A DNA stretch of 61,435 bases from 2-02-FULL-55-14 sp964581115 (lineage in GTDB: Bacteria > Bacteroidota > Ignavibacteria > UBA10030): contig CAZOMY010000018.1 of the NCBI GenBank assembly GCA_964581115.1, positions 1 through 61,435 on the forward strand. Reading direction: 5' to 3'. Positions 1 to 9,563 of the stretch are shown here, piece by piece; within the stretch, counting starts at the first letter, position 1; every line of letters starts with the position of its first letter. The notes under the pieces were generated by a model. That model saw only the letters and a program-made list of their open reading frames with translations. It did no database searches and was not told the DNA's origin. A program made the translations under genes and the position numbers.

Positions 1-72
1 GAAGAAGTGGGAGGGAAGGAGAGAAGAAGGAAGAAGGAAGATGGAAGAAGGAAGATGGAAGAAGGAAGATGG
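1..72. repeat. GA-rich tandem repeat (14-bp unit)
   Basis: A purine-only tract (A and G with a few T) in which a 14-base unit close to GGAAGAAGGAAGAT recurs about three times at 37-72, preceded by more degenerate GAAGG/GAAGAAGG copies. It carries no gene. The window begins inside it, so its full length is unknown. It resembles a simple-sequence microsatellite rather than a coding or CRISPR repeat. Confidence 0.8.
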
Positions 73-1119
73 AGGTCAAATACGTATGGCCTCCACAGAT
101 GGACTCATGGATCGGATTCCAGCGACATGATATCGACCAGGTCAGTCGGTGTTCAATGGACATCGTCTTGAAGACACGCGGCCCCGATCCCGGAAGTGGC
201 GACGATCATCCGTACGCCGATTCCACCGGGTGGACCCCGAAAAGAGCCAACCATCGGCTTTGCAGGGGGAGTGAAGGGATAGGTGTGACCTGGCGTCAGC
301 TTGAAGGAGAACCCGACTTGTGAGGATGCGATGATCATCGACCGAACGAACGGTTGGCGGCAGTTTCGCCGTGCGGCTGGCACGTCGGACAAGGCCTCGT
401 CGCGCATATGCGAGACGGGTAGCGGACGCGGACAGCCCCAGCCATGGACAGGGCCGCGAGCGCGGTCGGCTCCCCTTGGGAAGCCGGCGGAAGCGCCGCT
501 GTGTGCAACCGGTTCGGTGGGGAGCAGTACCGGGCCGCCGCGACCGCGGCGATTCCGGGTCGTACCTGATCGGCTGCGAGGGAGACCTCCGGCCATTCAG
601 ATCGAAACCAACATGCAAGAGCAGCAACAACCTCTGCCATGCCGGCGTCATTGAATACGCAAGCATGCGCGACCTTTGCCGGTGACTGCGGTCCTTTCAG
701 AGGATCGTGGGTTGGACCTCCGGGTCCATCGCGCGGGCGGGAGTTTCTCTCCTTCTCCCGTGGACGGCGCTCCGACGAAGGTCACCGACCGACGACATCG
801 GCTGGAACGGGACAGGTCCGCTCAACCTGTCGCCTGCCGGGCGATCCGCCGGGTCGGACGTGGACGATGTACATGATCACTCTTCGGAAGCAGGGGAGGG
901 CGGGATGGCTCCGTCCTGTCCTCCCCTCCCGGGGAGTTCTCAGCGGCAAGGAGAGTACTGGAGCGGAAGTACTCCGGCGAGGTTGTGCCGGAGAACCACG
1001 ACGATCGATCGATGATGCGACAACGCGCGCGACCTGAAGGTCCACAACGTGATCGAAGCGTTCTGCCTGTCCGGGCTGTCCAGTGGTGGACGATCCGGCC
1101 GGGACGAGCGACGGACGGC
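73..1119. other. gene-poor stretch without a convincing CDS
   Basis: About 1.05 kb with several overlapping open frames on both strands, the longest about 170 codons. All are rich in Arg, Pro, Gly and Ser, lack recognisable motifs and ribosome binding sites, and overlap each other, as expected for non-coding high-GC DNA. One short minus-strand stretch near 170-320 has a more protein-like composition (GFSFKLTPGHTYPF) and could be a gene remnant, but I cannot name a parent. GC-rich hairpins occur at about 900-960. Otherwise I see nothing in it. Confidence 0.6.
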
Positions 1120-1147
1120 TTGAAGCCTCCGGCGCGCAGCGTACATA
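1120..1147 (+). promoter_or_regulatory. candidate sigma70-type promoter for the type IX secreted protein
   Basis: TTGAAG (1120-1125), 16-bp spacer, TACATA (1142-1147). Transcription would begin near 1154, just ahead of the ATG at 1157 and 24 bases before the preferred ATG at 1178. It supports the downstream start, which has a GAGGT ribosome binding site; from 1157 the mRNA would be almost leaderless. Confidence 0.4.
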
Positions 1148-1177
1148 AAACATGACATGCATTCACGAGGTCATACC

Positions 1178-4100
1178 ATGGCGCCTTCGGTGAACACCGG
1201 CTTGCGCCAACGCAGACCGACCCGTGCTGAAGTCCGGCCGCCCGAGAGGACGGCAGGCCTGAGTGCGCGGGGGCGTTGGCATCGGTGGGCCCTGGCTTTG
1301 GTGACGGCGGCTCTCTGCATGGCCGGCACAATGCCGAGTCATGCCCAGAAGCTCCGGAACCGCGGCCAGATCCTGAACACCGGCACTTTTGCCGTGCGGG
1401 ATTCTGTCATCGGACTCCCGGCCACGATGGGCGGCACGTTCGTCTTGAACGGCCTCGATCAACTGGTTCCCGCCCGGTCATACCGGAATCTCAGCCTTGT
1501 GAGCCCGGCCGTCACCACCAAGCAGGCGGCTGGCAATCTGTTCATCTCCGACACGCTTCACATTGGAGCCAACGTCACCCTGGCGGTGCCTGCGGACTCG
1601 GTCGTCACGCTCGGCATCCCCACGGGACGTCTCACGGAGAATGGCTACATCAGCGGACGTATCACAAAGAGCGTCGATCTCAGCGGGCCCACGACAACCT
1701 CGGACTTCGGAGGGATCGGCCTGTCCCTGTCGTGGTCCAGCACGGCTCCGGGCATGACGTCGGTCATTCGCACCTCGGGTATGGCCATCTCGGCGAACGG
1801 ACGGACCTCGATCCGGAGGTACTACGATGTGACAACCTCACAAGTGGCGCCGGCCGACCTTCAGTTCTCGTACGTGGCCGATGAAGCGACCGGCCACGAT
1901 CCGGGCTCACTCGACATCTGGCGCTTGCCGCCGGGCGAAACGCGCTGGCGTCGCCAGAAGGTCGATCGGCTCGGCAACACGCTGATCAGGAACGGCGGCC
2001 AGGCCGGCGGACGCTACACGGCGGCCGACGCCGCCAATCCGCTCGATCCGATCATCAAATTCGAATGGGAGGCCGACACACTCCGTCTGGCTGGAGTCGA
2101 TTCGCTCCGAGGCCGGCGCAGCGAGTATCTCGATTCGCTGTTCGTGGTGCGCGTGACCGATGCCTTTGACCAACCGCTGGCGAATGTGCTCGTCAACTTC
2201 ACAGTCACGGAGCGGCCGGCGGGCGCCGTCAACGATTCGCTGACGAACGTTTCGGTCATGACGGATGCCGGCGGTCGCGCATCGACACGGTTGCGCCTCG
2301 GTGATCGCTCCGGCCGGTACGAAGTCACGGCGGAGATCCCGGCGGCCGCAAGCGTGCGACCGAGGAAATTCATCGGATATGCATCCAGCGCCACCATCGC
2401 GACGGTCGCGAAGGTCACGGGCGATGCGCAGGTGGATTCGATCAAGACAACTCTGCAAGTGCCATTCACCGTACGAGTTCTCGACGGCGACAGCCTGTCC
2501 GTTCCGATGACGTCCGTACGATTCGTCGTCGCCTCCACGCCCGTTGGCGGCGAGAGCGCTCGCTTGAGCGACACCCTGACGACGACGGATGCCAACGGCC
2601 TCGCATCGTCCGTGATGACGCTCGGCCGTCGGATCGGCCGGTACTCCGTCGAAGCGCGGTCCGTCGAAGTGGATAGCGTGCTGGCCATGTTCAATGTCGA
2701 GGCAACCCATGGCATTCCGACGGTCCTGGATACGCTGTCTTCGATGCGTCAGGATACGGTCGCGAAGCAGCTGGCGCCGTTCGTCGTGACGATTGCGGAC
2801 GGCGAGGGAAACCCAGTGCGCAGCGCACCCGTGCAGTTTGCGATCACCTCGACGCCGGCCGGGGCTTCCGGTCAGTCGGTGGATGCGGTCGGCGCGGTCA
2901 CCGATTCCCTCGGCCGAGCATTCGTACGACTGACGCTTGGCGATCGCGTGGGTCCGTACGACCTGACGGCCAGCTCGCCGGTCATCCCTGGGGTGGTCCG
3001 TACGTTCCGGGCCACGGCCGTCGCTGCAGCAGCCGCGGTCCTTGCCGAAGACCTGGGCGATGCACAGGTCCGCCCGATCCTCACGGTACTCGACACAGCC
3101 TTCGTGGCCCGCGTGGCCGACCGGTTCGGCAACCCGGTCGCCGGCGTGCCGGTCACGTTCTCCGTCGTCGACACGCCCGGCGCGGCGGTCGGACAATTCC
3201 TGAACCGCCTCGTCGATACGACCGACGCGCTTGGCCGGGCCAGCACGACGTTGCGCCTCGGTCTCAAGGTCGGCGCCTACACCGTCGAAGCTGACGCTCC
3301 GGGCCTGCCCCCGGTGCGGTTCACGGCATTTGCGACACCGGGCACCCCGAAGACGCTGACGGCCCTGCCCATCGATACGCTGGTCTTCATCGAGTCGGCC
3401 ACCTCGCCCTTCATTGTAGCGGTGAGCGATACGGGCGACAATCTGGTGCCGAATGTCCTCGTCGCCTTTGCCGTGACGCAAGCGCCGACCGGCAGCGTTG
3501 GCGTCGGCGTGACCGCGTCAGCTTCAGCGACCGACAGTCTCGGCCGTGCCTCCACGCGCCTGCTCGTCGGCGACCGGCCTGGACGCTACGTCGTGACGGC
3601 CACGGTCAGCGGCGTCCCGGCGGCCTTCTTCACGGTCGATGCGCGAGCCCTCGTGGGCAACCCGAACCTCGACCTGCGTATCGATATCGGCGACCTGACG
3701 GCGATCATCGACCATATCTTGGGCCGTTCGATCCTGACGGGACCGCAGTTCCGTGCGGCCGACGTCGACTCGAACAATGTTGTGGACGTGCGCGATGCCT
3801 TGATCGCCCGCAACTACCTGCTCAGCAATGGCAGATGGAACGTCGCCGATACCGTGCTGAACCCCGTGGAATTCACGGCGGTCCGCGAGGACCGGGCGAC
3901 AGGCCTCTCCGAAGGCCCCTCGGGCGCCGTCGACGATGTCGTAGGTGCGCGTTCAACCGGCGACCCGGCCAATACCGTCGCCGTACTGGAGCATACCACG
4001 GTCGGCGTTCGGGTCAACCTGACCAATGACGTGCCGGTGAAGGGCGTTCAGGTGTATCTGCGGCTCAAGCAGCCCGTCGAGTCGCTCGAAAAGGACGTCC

Positions 4101-4654
4101 GCTTCATGCGCGCCCGCAACATGGACATCTATCTGACCGGCGACGACCGCGAGGTGCGTGCCGTCGTCTACAATTTCCAGAACCTGCCGATCGACTCCGG
4201 CTTCGGCCCGGTGTTCCGGATACCGCTGCCCGGCCTCGACACCACGCAGGTCGATTCGGTGGCCGTCATCATTTCGACGGGCAGCGGCAACGTGTCGACC
4301 TTGCTCGATCAGCAGCTGGTGACGAAAACAATCGGTCACTATCCGACGACGTTCGCGTTGTATCAGAACTATCCGAACCCGTTCAACAATGAGACGACCA
4401 TCGAATATGAGGTGCCGGAGATCGCCGGACGGATCCCGCGCGTTGCGATCCAGATCTTCAATGTCATCGGAGAGAAGGTGCGCACGATCGACCGTCAAGA
4501 TCGCGACGCCGGCCGCTACGTCATCCGATGGAACGGGCGCGACGATAACGGCGCTACGGTCGCCACGGGCGTCTACTTCTACCGCCTGCTCTCAGTCGAC
4601 CCGGTGGAAGGAAAGCACTTCGCGACAACGAAGAAAATGATCATGGTGAAGTGA
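1178..4654 (+). CDS. type IX secreted surface protein with Ig-like repeats, dockerin and sorting domain
   Basis: A predicted 1158-residue exported protein. A basic N-region and hydrophobic core end at SHAQ (about residue 56), a Sec signal peptide. Five Ig-like repeats of about 100 residues span 298-820; each ends in a phrase like TDSLGRASTRLRLGDR followed by GRYxVTA, as in invasin/Big-1 type folds. A dockerin-like pair of calcium loops lies at about 826-883 (DLRIDIGDL and ADVDSNNVVD). A beta-rich, cohesin-like stretch follows. The last 97 residues are a type IX secretion sorting domain (YQNYPNPFN through GVYFYRL to MIMVK). An in-frame ATG 21 bases upstream is possible, but GAGGT precedes 1178. 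It overlaps the next gene by one base. Role inferred: cell-surface or secreted adhesin or scaffold; ligand unknown. Confidence 0.85.
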   Translation: MAPSVNTGLRQRRPTRAEVRPPERTAGLSARGRWHRWALALVTAALCMAGTMPSHAQKLRNRGQILNTGTFAVRDSVIGLPATMGGTFVLNGLDQLVPARSYRNLSLVSPAVTTKQAAGNLFISDTLHIGANVTLAVPADSVVTLGIPTGRLTENGYISGRITKSVDLSGPTTTSDFGGIGLSLSWSSTAPGMTSVIRTSGMAISANGRTSIRRYYDVTTSQVAPADLQFSYVADEATGHDPGSLDIWRLPPGETRWRRQKVDRLGNTLIRNGGQAGGRYTAADAANPLDPIIKFEWEADTLRLAGVDSLRGRRSEYLDSLFVVRVTDAFDQPLANVLVNFTVTERPAGAVNDSLTNVSVMTDAGGRASTRLRLGDRSGRYEVTAEIPAAASVRPRKFIGYASSATIATVAKVTGDAQVDSIKTTLQVPFTVRVLDGDSLSVPMTSVRFVVASTPVGGESARLSDTLTTTDANGLASSVMTLGRRIGRYSVEARSVEVDSVLAMFNVEATHGIPTVLDTLSSMRQDTVAKQLAPFVVTIADGEGNPVRSAPVQFAITSTPAGASGQSVDAVGAVTDSLGRAFVRLTLGDRVGPYDLTASSPVIPGVVRTFRATAVAAAAAVLAEDLGDAQVRPILTVLDTAFVARVADRFGNPVAGVPVTFSVVDTPGAAVGQFLNRLVDTTDALGRASTTLRLGLKVGAYTVEADAPGLPPVRFTAFATPGTPKTLTALPIDTLVFIESATSPFIVAVSDTGDNLVPNVLVAFAVTQAPTGSVGVGVTASASATDSLGRASTRLLVGDRPGRYVVTATVSGVPAAFFTVDARALVGNPNLDLRIDIGDLTAIIDHILGRSILTGPQFRAADVDSNNVVDVRDALIARNYLLSNGRWNVADTVLNPVEFTAVREDRATGLSEGPSGAVDDVVGARSTGDPANTVAVLEHTTVGVRVNLTNDVPVKGVQVYLRLKQPVESLEKDVRFMRARNMDIYLTGDDREVRAVVYNFQNLPIDSGFGPVFRIPLPGLDTTQVDSVAVIISTGSGNVSTLLDQQLVTKTIGHYPTTFALYQNYPNPFNNETTIEYEVPEIAGRIPRVAIQIFNVIGEKVRTIDRQDRDAGRYVIRWNGRDDNGATVATGVYFYRLLSVDPVEGKHFATTKKMIMVK

Positions 4655-5415
4655 TGAGAAGCCTGCAATCCATCGCCCGGTCCCGAATCGCGCGGCCGAT
4701 CGCCGCGCTCCTTGCCTCGTTGGTGCTCGGCGGGTGCGCGGCAACGGGCGGCTACACGCCCGGACAAGGCGGCAAGTATCAGTACACCTACGCCATGGTC
4801 GCGCCCTCGAATTCTGCCGACCTGACGCATCGGGATGAGCGGATCATCATCCAGTTCCGTCCCGACGACGCCGCGATGAAGTTCCAGCTACAGAACCTAT
4901 CCGACGGCGAGCTTTCGATCGACTGGGGCCGTGCCTCGATCGGCGTCGAAGGCCGCTTCTACCCCGTCCGGCATGCGATGACGCTCTACGGTGATTCGGC
5001 CCGCGGCTCGATGTTGCTGCCGCCAATGGGGTATATGCGCGACCTCGTCATTCCGGCCGAGAATATCCGCTTCGACGGCGAGCAATGGGTCGAGACGGAC
5101 CTGTTGCCAACGATGGACCGAGGGAGCGATGCCTTGCGGACGGAGATCCGAGGCAGCGTCGGCAAACAGGTCAGCGTGATCCTTCCGCTCCTGTTCGGGC
5201 AGGATGTCGTGACGTATGAGTTTGCATTCCGCGTTGCATCCGTCCGCTCGATCGCGTGGCGCGATTTTCGTCCAGTGGAGCGCGTTCCCGCCCCTCCCGT
5301 CATCAAGCGGAAAAGCGGCAAGCTGGACCAGGTGACCGTGGCCGTCATCGCCATCGGTCTGCTGGGATTCGCGACGTTTGTCCTGAGTCAGTCCAAGAAT
5401 CCACCTTCTGAATGA
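4654..5415 (+). CDS. lipoprotein with C-terminal membrane segment, function unknown
   Basis: A 253-residue predicted lipoprotein. The N-terminus has Arg residues, a hydrophobic core and a lipobox LGGC with Cys28. The middle (about 45-220) is a soluble mixed alpha/beta region with no motif I recognise. A hydrophobic helix at about 230-248 (VAVIAIGLLGFATFVL) is followed by a short polar tail, so the protein may be held at both ends. The ATG overlaps the TGA of the secreted-protein gene by one base, and its own stop overlaps the next start in ATGA, so translation is probably coupled. The neighbours suggest an envelope role alongside the type IX secreted protein. Confidence 0.7.
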   Translation: MRSLQSIARSRIARPIAALLASLVLGGCAATGGYTPGQGGKYQYTYAMVAPSNSADLTHRDERIIIQFRPDDAAMKFQLQNLSDGELSIDWGRASIGVEGRFYPVRHAMTLYGDSARGSMLLPPMGYMRDLVIPAENIRFDGEQWVETDLLPTMDRGSDALRTEIRGSVGKQVSVILPLLFGQDVVTYEFAFRVASVRSIAWRDFRPVERVPAPPVIKRKSGKLDQVTVAVIAIGLLGFATFVLSQSKNPPSE

Positions 5416-6323
5416 TTATATCCATGAAACACCCGTGGCTGTTCCTGACCGCGGCGGTTGCGCTGGGCATCAACATCGTCGGCTGCAGCGCGCCGCGCAC
5501 CGTGGAACGCGACCGCTACTTCAAGCCGGTCATCAGGCGCGTTCAGCCTCTCTTACCGTATCCCCGTACCGTTGAACCGACGGTTGCGTCGTCGCCGACA
5601 CCCGACCCTTCCATCAAGGTCCTCGAAGGGGCATTGGCCGAAAGCCGGCGCGAGTTGCTCGAGATCCGGCTGGAGCTCATGCATCTGCGTGATTCAGTGC
5701 GGGCCTTTGGAGCAGTCGCTCGGTACCAGCGTGAGGCATCACAAGCTCTTGCCGACAAGGTGGCCGTCCTGGAGCAGCAAGTGGCGACATCGCAACGTCC
5801 GGTCGTCCCCGCCCAGCCGATGCCCGAGCCCTCTACGATGGCTCGCACCGAAACGCCTCCGGCATCCCGTCAGACGCCATCGACGTCGATGCCCTCTCGA
5901 GGCAACGCCATGACGGCTGAAACCGAATACCAGGAAGGGGTGAGTCTTTTCAATCGCCGGCGGTACGACGACGCTCATCGATGGTTCACGCGGCTGCTCA
6001 GCAGCGGGATCCGTGAGGACCTGGCCGACAATTGCGAATACTGGGTCGGGGAGTCACATTTCGCGCGAGGTCAATGGACATCGGCCGTCGAGTCGTTCGA
6101 ACGCGTGGTGGCCTTACGCGGCTCGAACAAGCGCGCCGACGCCTTGCTGATGCTGGGTCGATCGCTTGAAATGCTGCGACAAACCTCGCGTGCCCGTGCC
6201 GCCTATGAACGATTGGTGAGAGAGTATCCATCCTCGGCCTCCGCCAGCATCGGCCGCCGCAAGCTCCGCTCGATGCCCGCGGATGCGCAGCAACAGACAT
6301 CGAGAGGTCCGGTCCTCTCGTGA
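5412..6323 (+). CDS. YbgF-like TPR lipoprotein
   Basis: A 303-residue lipoprotein. A signal sequence ends in a lipobox NIVGC (Cys25 from this start; Cys21 if the ATG at 5424 is used, which gives a tidier signal peptide). Residues about 65-130 form a heptad-rich coiled coil (LEGALAESRRELLEIRLEL), followed by a Pro/Thr/Ser-rich linker. Residues 175-295 hold about three TPR-like repeats in the style of the Tol-Pal partner YbgF/CpoB (EYQEGVSLFNRRRYDDA, then YPSSASASIGRRKL). The order coiled coil, linker, TPR matches that family. It is last in a translationally coupled trio with the two preceding genes. Periplasmic scaffolding in envelope maintenance is inferred; no tol or pal genes are in the window. 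Confidence 0.75.
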   Translation: MIISMKHPWLFLTAAVALGINIVGCSAPRTVERDRYFKPVIRRVQPLLPYPRTVEPTVASSPTPDPSIKVLEGALAESRRELLEIRLELMHLRDSVRAFGAVARYQREASQALADKVAVLEQQVATSQRPVVPAQPMPEPSTMARTETPPASRQTPSTSMPSRGNAMTAETEYQEGVSLFNRRRYDDAHRWFTRLLSSGIREDLADNCEYWVGESHFARGQWTSAVESFERVVALRGSNKRADALLMLGRSLEMLRQTSRARAAYERLVREYPSSASASIGRRKLRSMPADAQQQTSRGPVLS

Positions 6324-6388
6324 TGCTCCGATCGGATTGATTCTCGCGCGCCTTCTCGGTACGTTGTCGCGAACGATCATCCGATGCC

Positions 6389-7786
6389 ATGCGTATTCAG
6401 TTCTGGGGTGCCGCCCGTACGGTCACCGGCTCCCGCCACCTGCTCTCCGTCAACGGATCTCAGGTCCTGCTCGACTGCGGCCTGTTCCAGGGCCGTCGTC
6501 AGGAATCCTACGACCGGAACAAGCAGTTTCCCTTCGACGCTTCGTCCGTCGACTCCGTCGTCCTCTCGCATGCGCACGCCGATCACGCGGGGAACCTTCC
6601 CAACCTCGTCCGCTCGGGCTTCGACGGCCCCATCTACGCCACGGCGGCGACGCGCGATCTCTGCAACGTGACCCTGTTCGACAGCGCCTACATCCAGCTA
6701 CGCGACGTCGAGGTCGTCAACAAGATCCACCGCAAGAAGGGGCTTCCCGCCGTCGAGCCGCTCTATGTTCCCGAGGATGTGAGCGCGACGATGGATCGGT
6801 TCACATCGGTGGCCTATCGCCGCCGCGTGTCCGTGGCCGACGGCGTGCACCTGACCTTCCACGACGCCGGGCACATCCTGGGCTCGGCGGTGTCAGCCTT
6901 GGAACTCTCGGCCAATGGTCGCACCCTCCGTCTCGGCTTCACGGGCGACCTCGGACGCAAGGCGATGCCGATCCTCAAGGATCCGGAGCCGATGGGCGAC
7001 GTTGACGTTCTAGTCTGCGAAAGCACGTACGGCGGGCGTCAGCACGAGTCGCGCGATGGCATGAAGGAACGACTGGCCGGCGTGATCAGAGCAACGGCAG
7101 ACCGGGGAGGGAAGGTGATCGTTCCGGCCTTCAGCCTCGGCCGCACGCAGGAGTTCGTCTACGTCCTGTTCGAGCTCGTCGATGCTGGCTTGATGCCCTC
7201 CATCCCGATCTTCGTCGACAGCCCGCTTGCTGTCAACGCCACCGAGGTCTTTCGAATGCACCCGGAATGCTTCGACCAGGAAACGCTCGCGTTGCTGCAT
7301 CGGCACGAAGATCCGTTCGGATGGGGGCGCCTGCGGTACATTCGGAGCGTAGAAGGATCGAAAGCGCTCAACACGCACGACGGTCCGTGCGTCATCATCT
7401 CGGCCTCGGGAATGTGTGAGGCCGGCCGCATCCTTCATCACCTTGCCAATTCCATCGGCGACCCGAGGAACACGATCCTCATGATCAGCTATCAGGCCGA
7501 GCACACCCTGGGTCGAAAACTGCTCGAAGGCGCGCCGGAGGTGAAGATCATGGGCGACATGTATGCCGTCCGGGCCCGGGTGACGAAGTTGAACGCGTTC
7601 TCCGCGCACGCCGGTCAGGACGAATTGGTCGAGTATGTCTGTTCGATGGACCTGAAACGATTGCGCGCGGTCGCGCTGGTCCACGGCGAACTGGCGCAGG
7701 CCGAGCAGCTCAAGTCGCACTTGGAGGCAAGGGGCGTCAGGCGCGTGATCATCCCCGACCAGGGCGATACGTTGGAGTTGGCATGA
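6389..7786 (+). CDS. beta-CASP metallo-beta-lactamase-fold hydrolase
   Basis: A 465-residue protein of the CPSF73/YSH1-like RNA-processing family. The metallo-beta-lactamase core shows HAHADH (His61, His63, Asp65, His66), His158 in FHDAGHILGS, and Asp187 in TGDLGRK, the usual two-zinc ligands. The beta-CASP insert is marked by PAFSLGRTQE and VIISASGMCEAGR, and His407 in FSAHAGQ is the last conserved His. A C-terminal RNA-specificity motif follows. Members act as RNA endo- or exonucleases; the substrate here is unknown. It ends in an ATGA overlap with the epimerase gene, heading a coupled four-gene block. Confidence 0.9.
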   Translation: MRIQFWGAARTVTGSRHLLSVNGSQVLLDCGLFQGRRQESYDRNKQFPFDASSVDSVVLSHAHADHAGNLPNLVRSGFDGPIYATAATRDLCNVTLFDSAYIQLRDVEVVNKIHRKKGLPAVEPLYVPEDVSATMDRFTSVAYRRRVSVADGVHLTFHDAGHILGSAVSALELSANGRTLRLGFTGDLGRKAMPILKDPEPMGDVDVLVCESTYGGRQHESRDGMKERLAGVIRATADRGGKVIVPAFSLGRTQEFVYVLFELVDAGLMPSIPIFVDSPLAVNATEVFRMHPECFDQETLALLHRHEDPFGWGRLRYIRSVEGSKALNTHDGPCVIISASGMCEAGRILHHLANSIGDPRNTILMISYQAEHTLGRKLLEGAPEVKIMGDMYAVRARVTKLNAFSAHAGQDELVEYVCSMDLKRLRAVALVHGELAQAEQLKSHLEARGVRRVIIPDQGDTLELA

Positions 7787-8634
7787 AGGTCCTCGTGACG
7801 GGCGGAAGCGGACTCGTGGGCCGCAGCGTGGTGATGGACCTCTCCCACGACCATCAGGTCGACGTGCTCGACCTCAAGAATCCCGGCGGAGGGCATTCAA
7901 ACTTTCACCGTGCGAATATGCTCAGCCTCTCGGCGCTGACGCGTGTCGTTCGGGGCTACGATGCCGTCGTGCATCTTGCGGGTATTCCTCATCCGCTCAA
8001 CGATCCTCCCGAGAAGGTGTTCCAGGTGAACACGGTCGGGACATTCAACATGCTCGAGGCATGCGCCCTCGGGGGCATCCCCAAGTTCATTTTCATGTCG
8101 AGCGAGTCCACCCTCGGATTCGCGTTCTCGAAGACGCGCATGTGGCCCGAATATCTGCCCATCGACGAGGAGCATCCCCTTCGTCCTCAGGACCCGTACG
8201 GCCTCAGCAAGGTCTCCGGGGAGATGTTGTGCGCGGCCTACCAGCGTACGTACGGCATGGAGACGATCGCATTACGTGCTCCCTGGATCTGGGTCGATGA
8301 ACCGGATGAGATCGAAACGTACCGGCGGCTTGTTCGCGAGCCGGAGCGGTGGCCGAAGAACCTCTGGGCCTACATTCACGTCCGCGACGTCGCCCAGGCG
8401 ATCCGACGGGCGATCGCTGCAGATCGATTCGGACGCCACGAGGCCTTCTTCATCTGCGCCGATGATCAGTGGACGGACCTTCCGTCGCGGGCGCTCGTGG
8501 CAGAATTCTATCCCGAGGTCCGCTTGCCGCCCGATGCCCTGCCTGGACGCCGGGCGCTCATCTCCACCGCCAAAGCCGCATCGCTTCTCCGCTTTTGTCC
8601 CGAATGCTCCCGCGACGACCTCCTTCGTCCCTGA
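7783..8634 (+). CDS. NAD-dependent epimerase/dehydratase (extended SDR)
   Basis: A 283-residue extended short-chain dehydrogenase. The Rossmann motif TGGSGLVG is at about 6-13, an acidic residue after strand 2 (DVLDLK) suggests NAD preference, and the catalytic YGLSK places Tyr139 and Lys143. The upstream Ser is in FMSSES. Typical substrates are nucleotide sugars, but the sequence does not reveal which, and the protein is somewhat short, lacking part of the C-terminal substrate domain of GalE-type enzymes. It is linked by ATGA to the beta-CASP gene and overlaps the nucleoside hydrolase gene by 31 bases. Confidence 0.85.
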   Translation: MKVLVTGGSGLVGRSVVMDLSHDHQVDVLDLKNPGGGHSNFHRANMLSLSALTRVVRGYDAVVHLAGIPHPLNDPPEKVFQVNTVGTFNMLEACALGGIPKFIFMSSESTLGFAFSKTRMWPEYLPIDEEHPLRPQDPYGLSKVSGEMLCAAYQRTYGMETIALRAPWIWVDEPDEIETYRRLVREPERWPKNLWAYIHVRDVAQAIRRAIAADRFGRHEAFFICADDQWTDLPSRALVAEFYPEVRLPPDALPGRRALISTAKAASLLRFCPECSRDDLLRP

Positions 8635-9563
8635 GACGACGGCCGGTACTGATCGACACCGATACCGGCGTCGACGATGCTCTGGCGTTGTGTCTCGCCT
8701 TCCGCTCTCCGGAGGTCGAGGTCGTGGGCGTCACGACGGTGGCCGGCAATGTCGAGGTCGAACGATGTACACGGAACGTTCGCGCCCTCCTCGATCGCCT
8801 GAACATCGCTCATCCTCCTCCGATCGTACCGGGAGCGCGGCGTCCTACCGTTCTTCCACTCGTCACCGCCCCCGAAGTGCACGGCCGTGGCGGTATGGGT
8901 ACCCTGACCTCTGCCGATGCGCCTCCGGTGCGTGGGAGCGCCGTCCGGGCGGGAGAGTTCATTGCGACAAAGGCAGCTCGTTACGGACGCGAGCTGACGA
9001 TCGTCGCCATCGGTCCGCTCTCGAACCTTGCCGAAGCCTATCGCCTCGCTCCCCGTGCCATGCGGCATGTCGGGCGTGTGATCTCGATGGGGGGCGCGTT
9101 CAACGTCCCCGGCAACACCGGACCGGTGGCCGAGTTCAACTACTTCGTCGACCCGCATGCCGTGGCCACCGTGGTCCGGCTGGCTTCGCATCTGCTGATC
9201 GTTCCGCTCGATGTTACCGAGCAGATCACGCTCATGTGGAGCGACGTGGAAGCAAGGACCGACCGCGAGGACCTTCGATGGATGCGCCGGCTGCTGCGCG
9301 GCTACATGGACTATCATCGTTCGACCGAAGGCTTCCTCGGTGCCTATCTTCATGACCCGGTCGCGTTGGCCGAGGCGATCGCTCCGGGCCTTCTGCGTGC
9401 CGAGCCGGTGAGCGTTGAGATCGTCGCCCGCAACGGTCCCGCGAGAGGATTGACGTTGGAGGGAGCGAACCGCCAGACCGCCCGCGGGCACGTGCAAGTG
9501 GCTCGGGATGTCCGGCGCCTTGCCTTCTTCCGACTGTTTGACCGTGTCTGGGCCGGCGCGTGA
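8604..9563 (+). CDS. inosine-uridine preferring nucleoside hydrolase
   Basis: A 319-residue nucleoside N-ribohydrolase (IUNH family, usual length about 310-320). The calcium/ribose site IDTDTGVDD gives Asp18, Asp20, Asp24 and Asp25. MGGAFNVPGNTGP and AEFNYFVDPHA form the central ribose-binding part, and LHDPVAL supplies His250 and Asp251. It cleaves ribonucleosides to base plus ribose in salvage. The ATG at 8604 lies inside the end of the epimerase gene, an unusually long 31-base overlap; with the first motif only 18 residues in, a later start would cut into the fold. It ends in GTGA overlapping the next gene. Confidence 0.85.
   Translation: MLPRRPPSSLRRRPVLIDTDTGVDDALALCLAFRSPEVEVVGVTTVAGNVEVERCTRNVRALLDRLNIAHPPPIVPGARRPTVLPLVTAPEVHGRGGMGTLTSADAPPVRGSAVRAGEFIATKAARYGRELTIVAIGPLSNLAEAYRLAPRAMRHVGRVISMGGAFNVPGNTGPVAEFNYFVDPHAVATVVRLASHLLIVPLDVTEQITLMWSDVEARTDREDLRWMRRLLRGYMDYHRSTEGFLGAYLHDPVALAEAIAPGLLRAEPVSVEIVARNGPARGLTLEGANRQTARGHVQVARDVRRLAFFRLFDRVWAGA

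Noticed and set aside
142..1037. several open frames of 60-170 codons on both strands in the first kilobase
   Set aside because: They overlap one another, are Arg/Pro/Ser-heavy, lack ribosome binding sites and show no domain; typical of non-coding GC-rich DNA.
1907..3481. 524-codon open frame antisense to the type IX secreted protein
   Set aside because: It is very rich in Arg, Asp, His and Gln with no motifs, lies wholly inside a well supported gene and exists because of high G+C and repeats.
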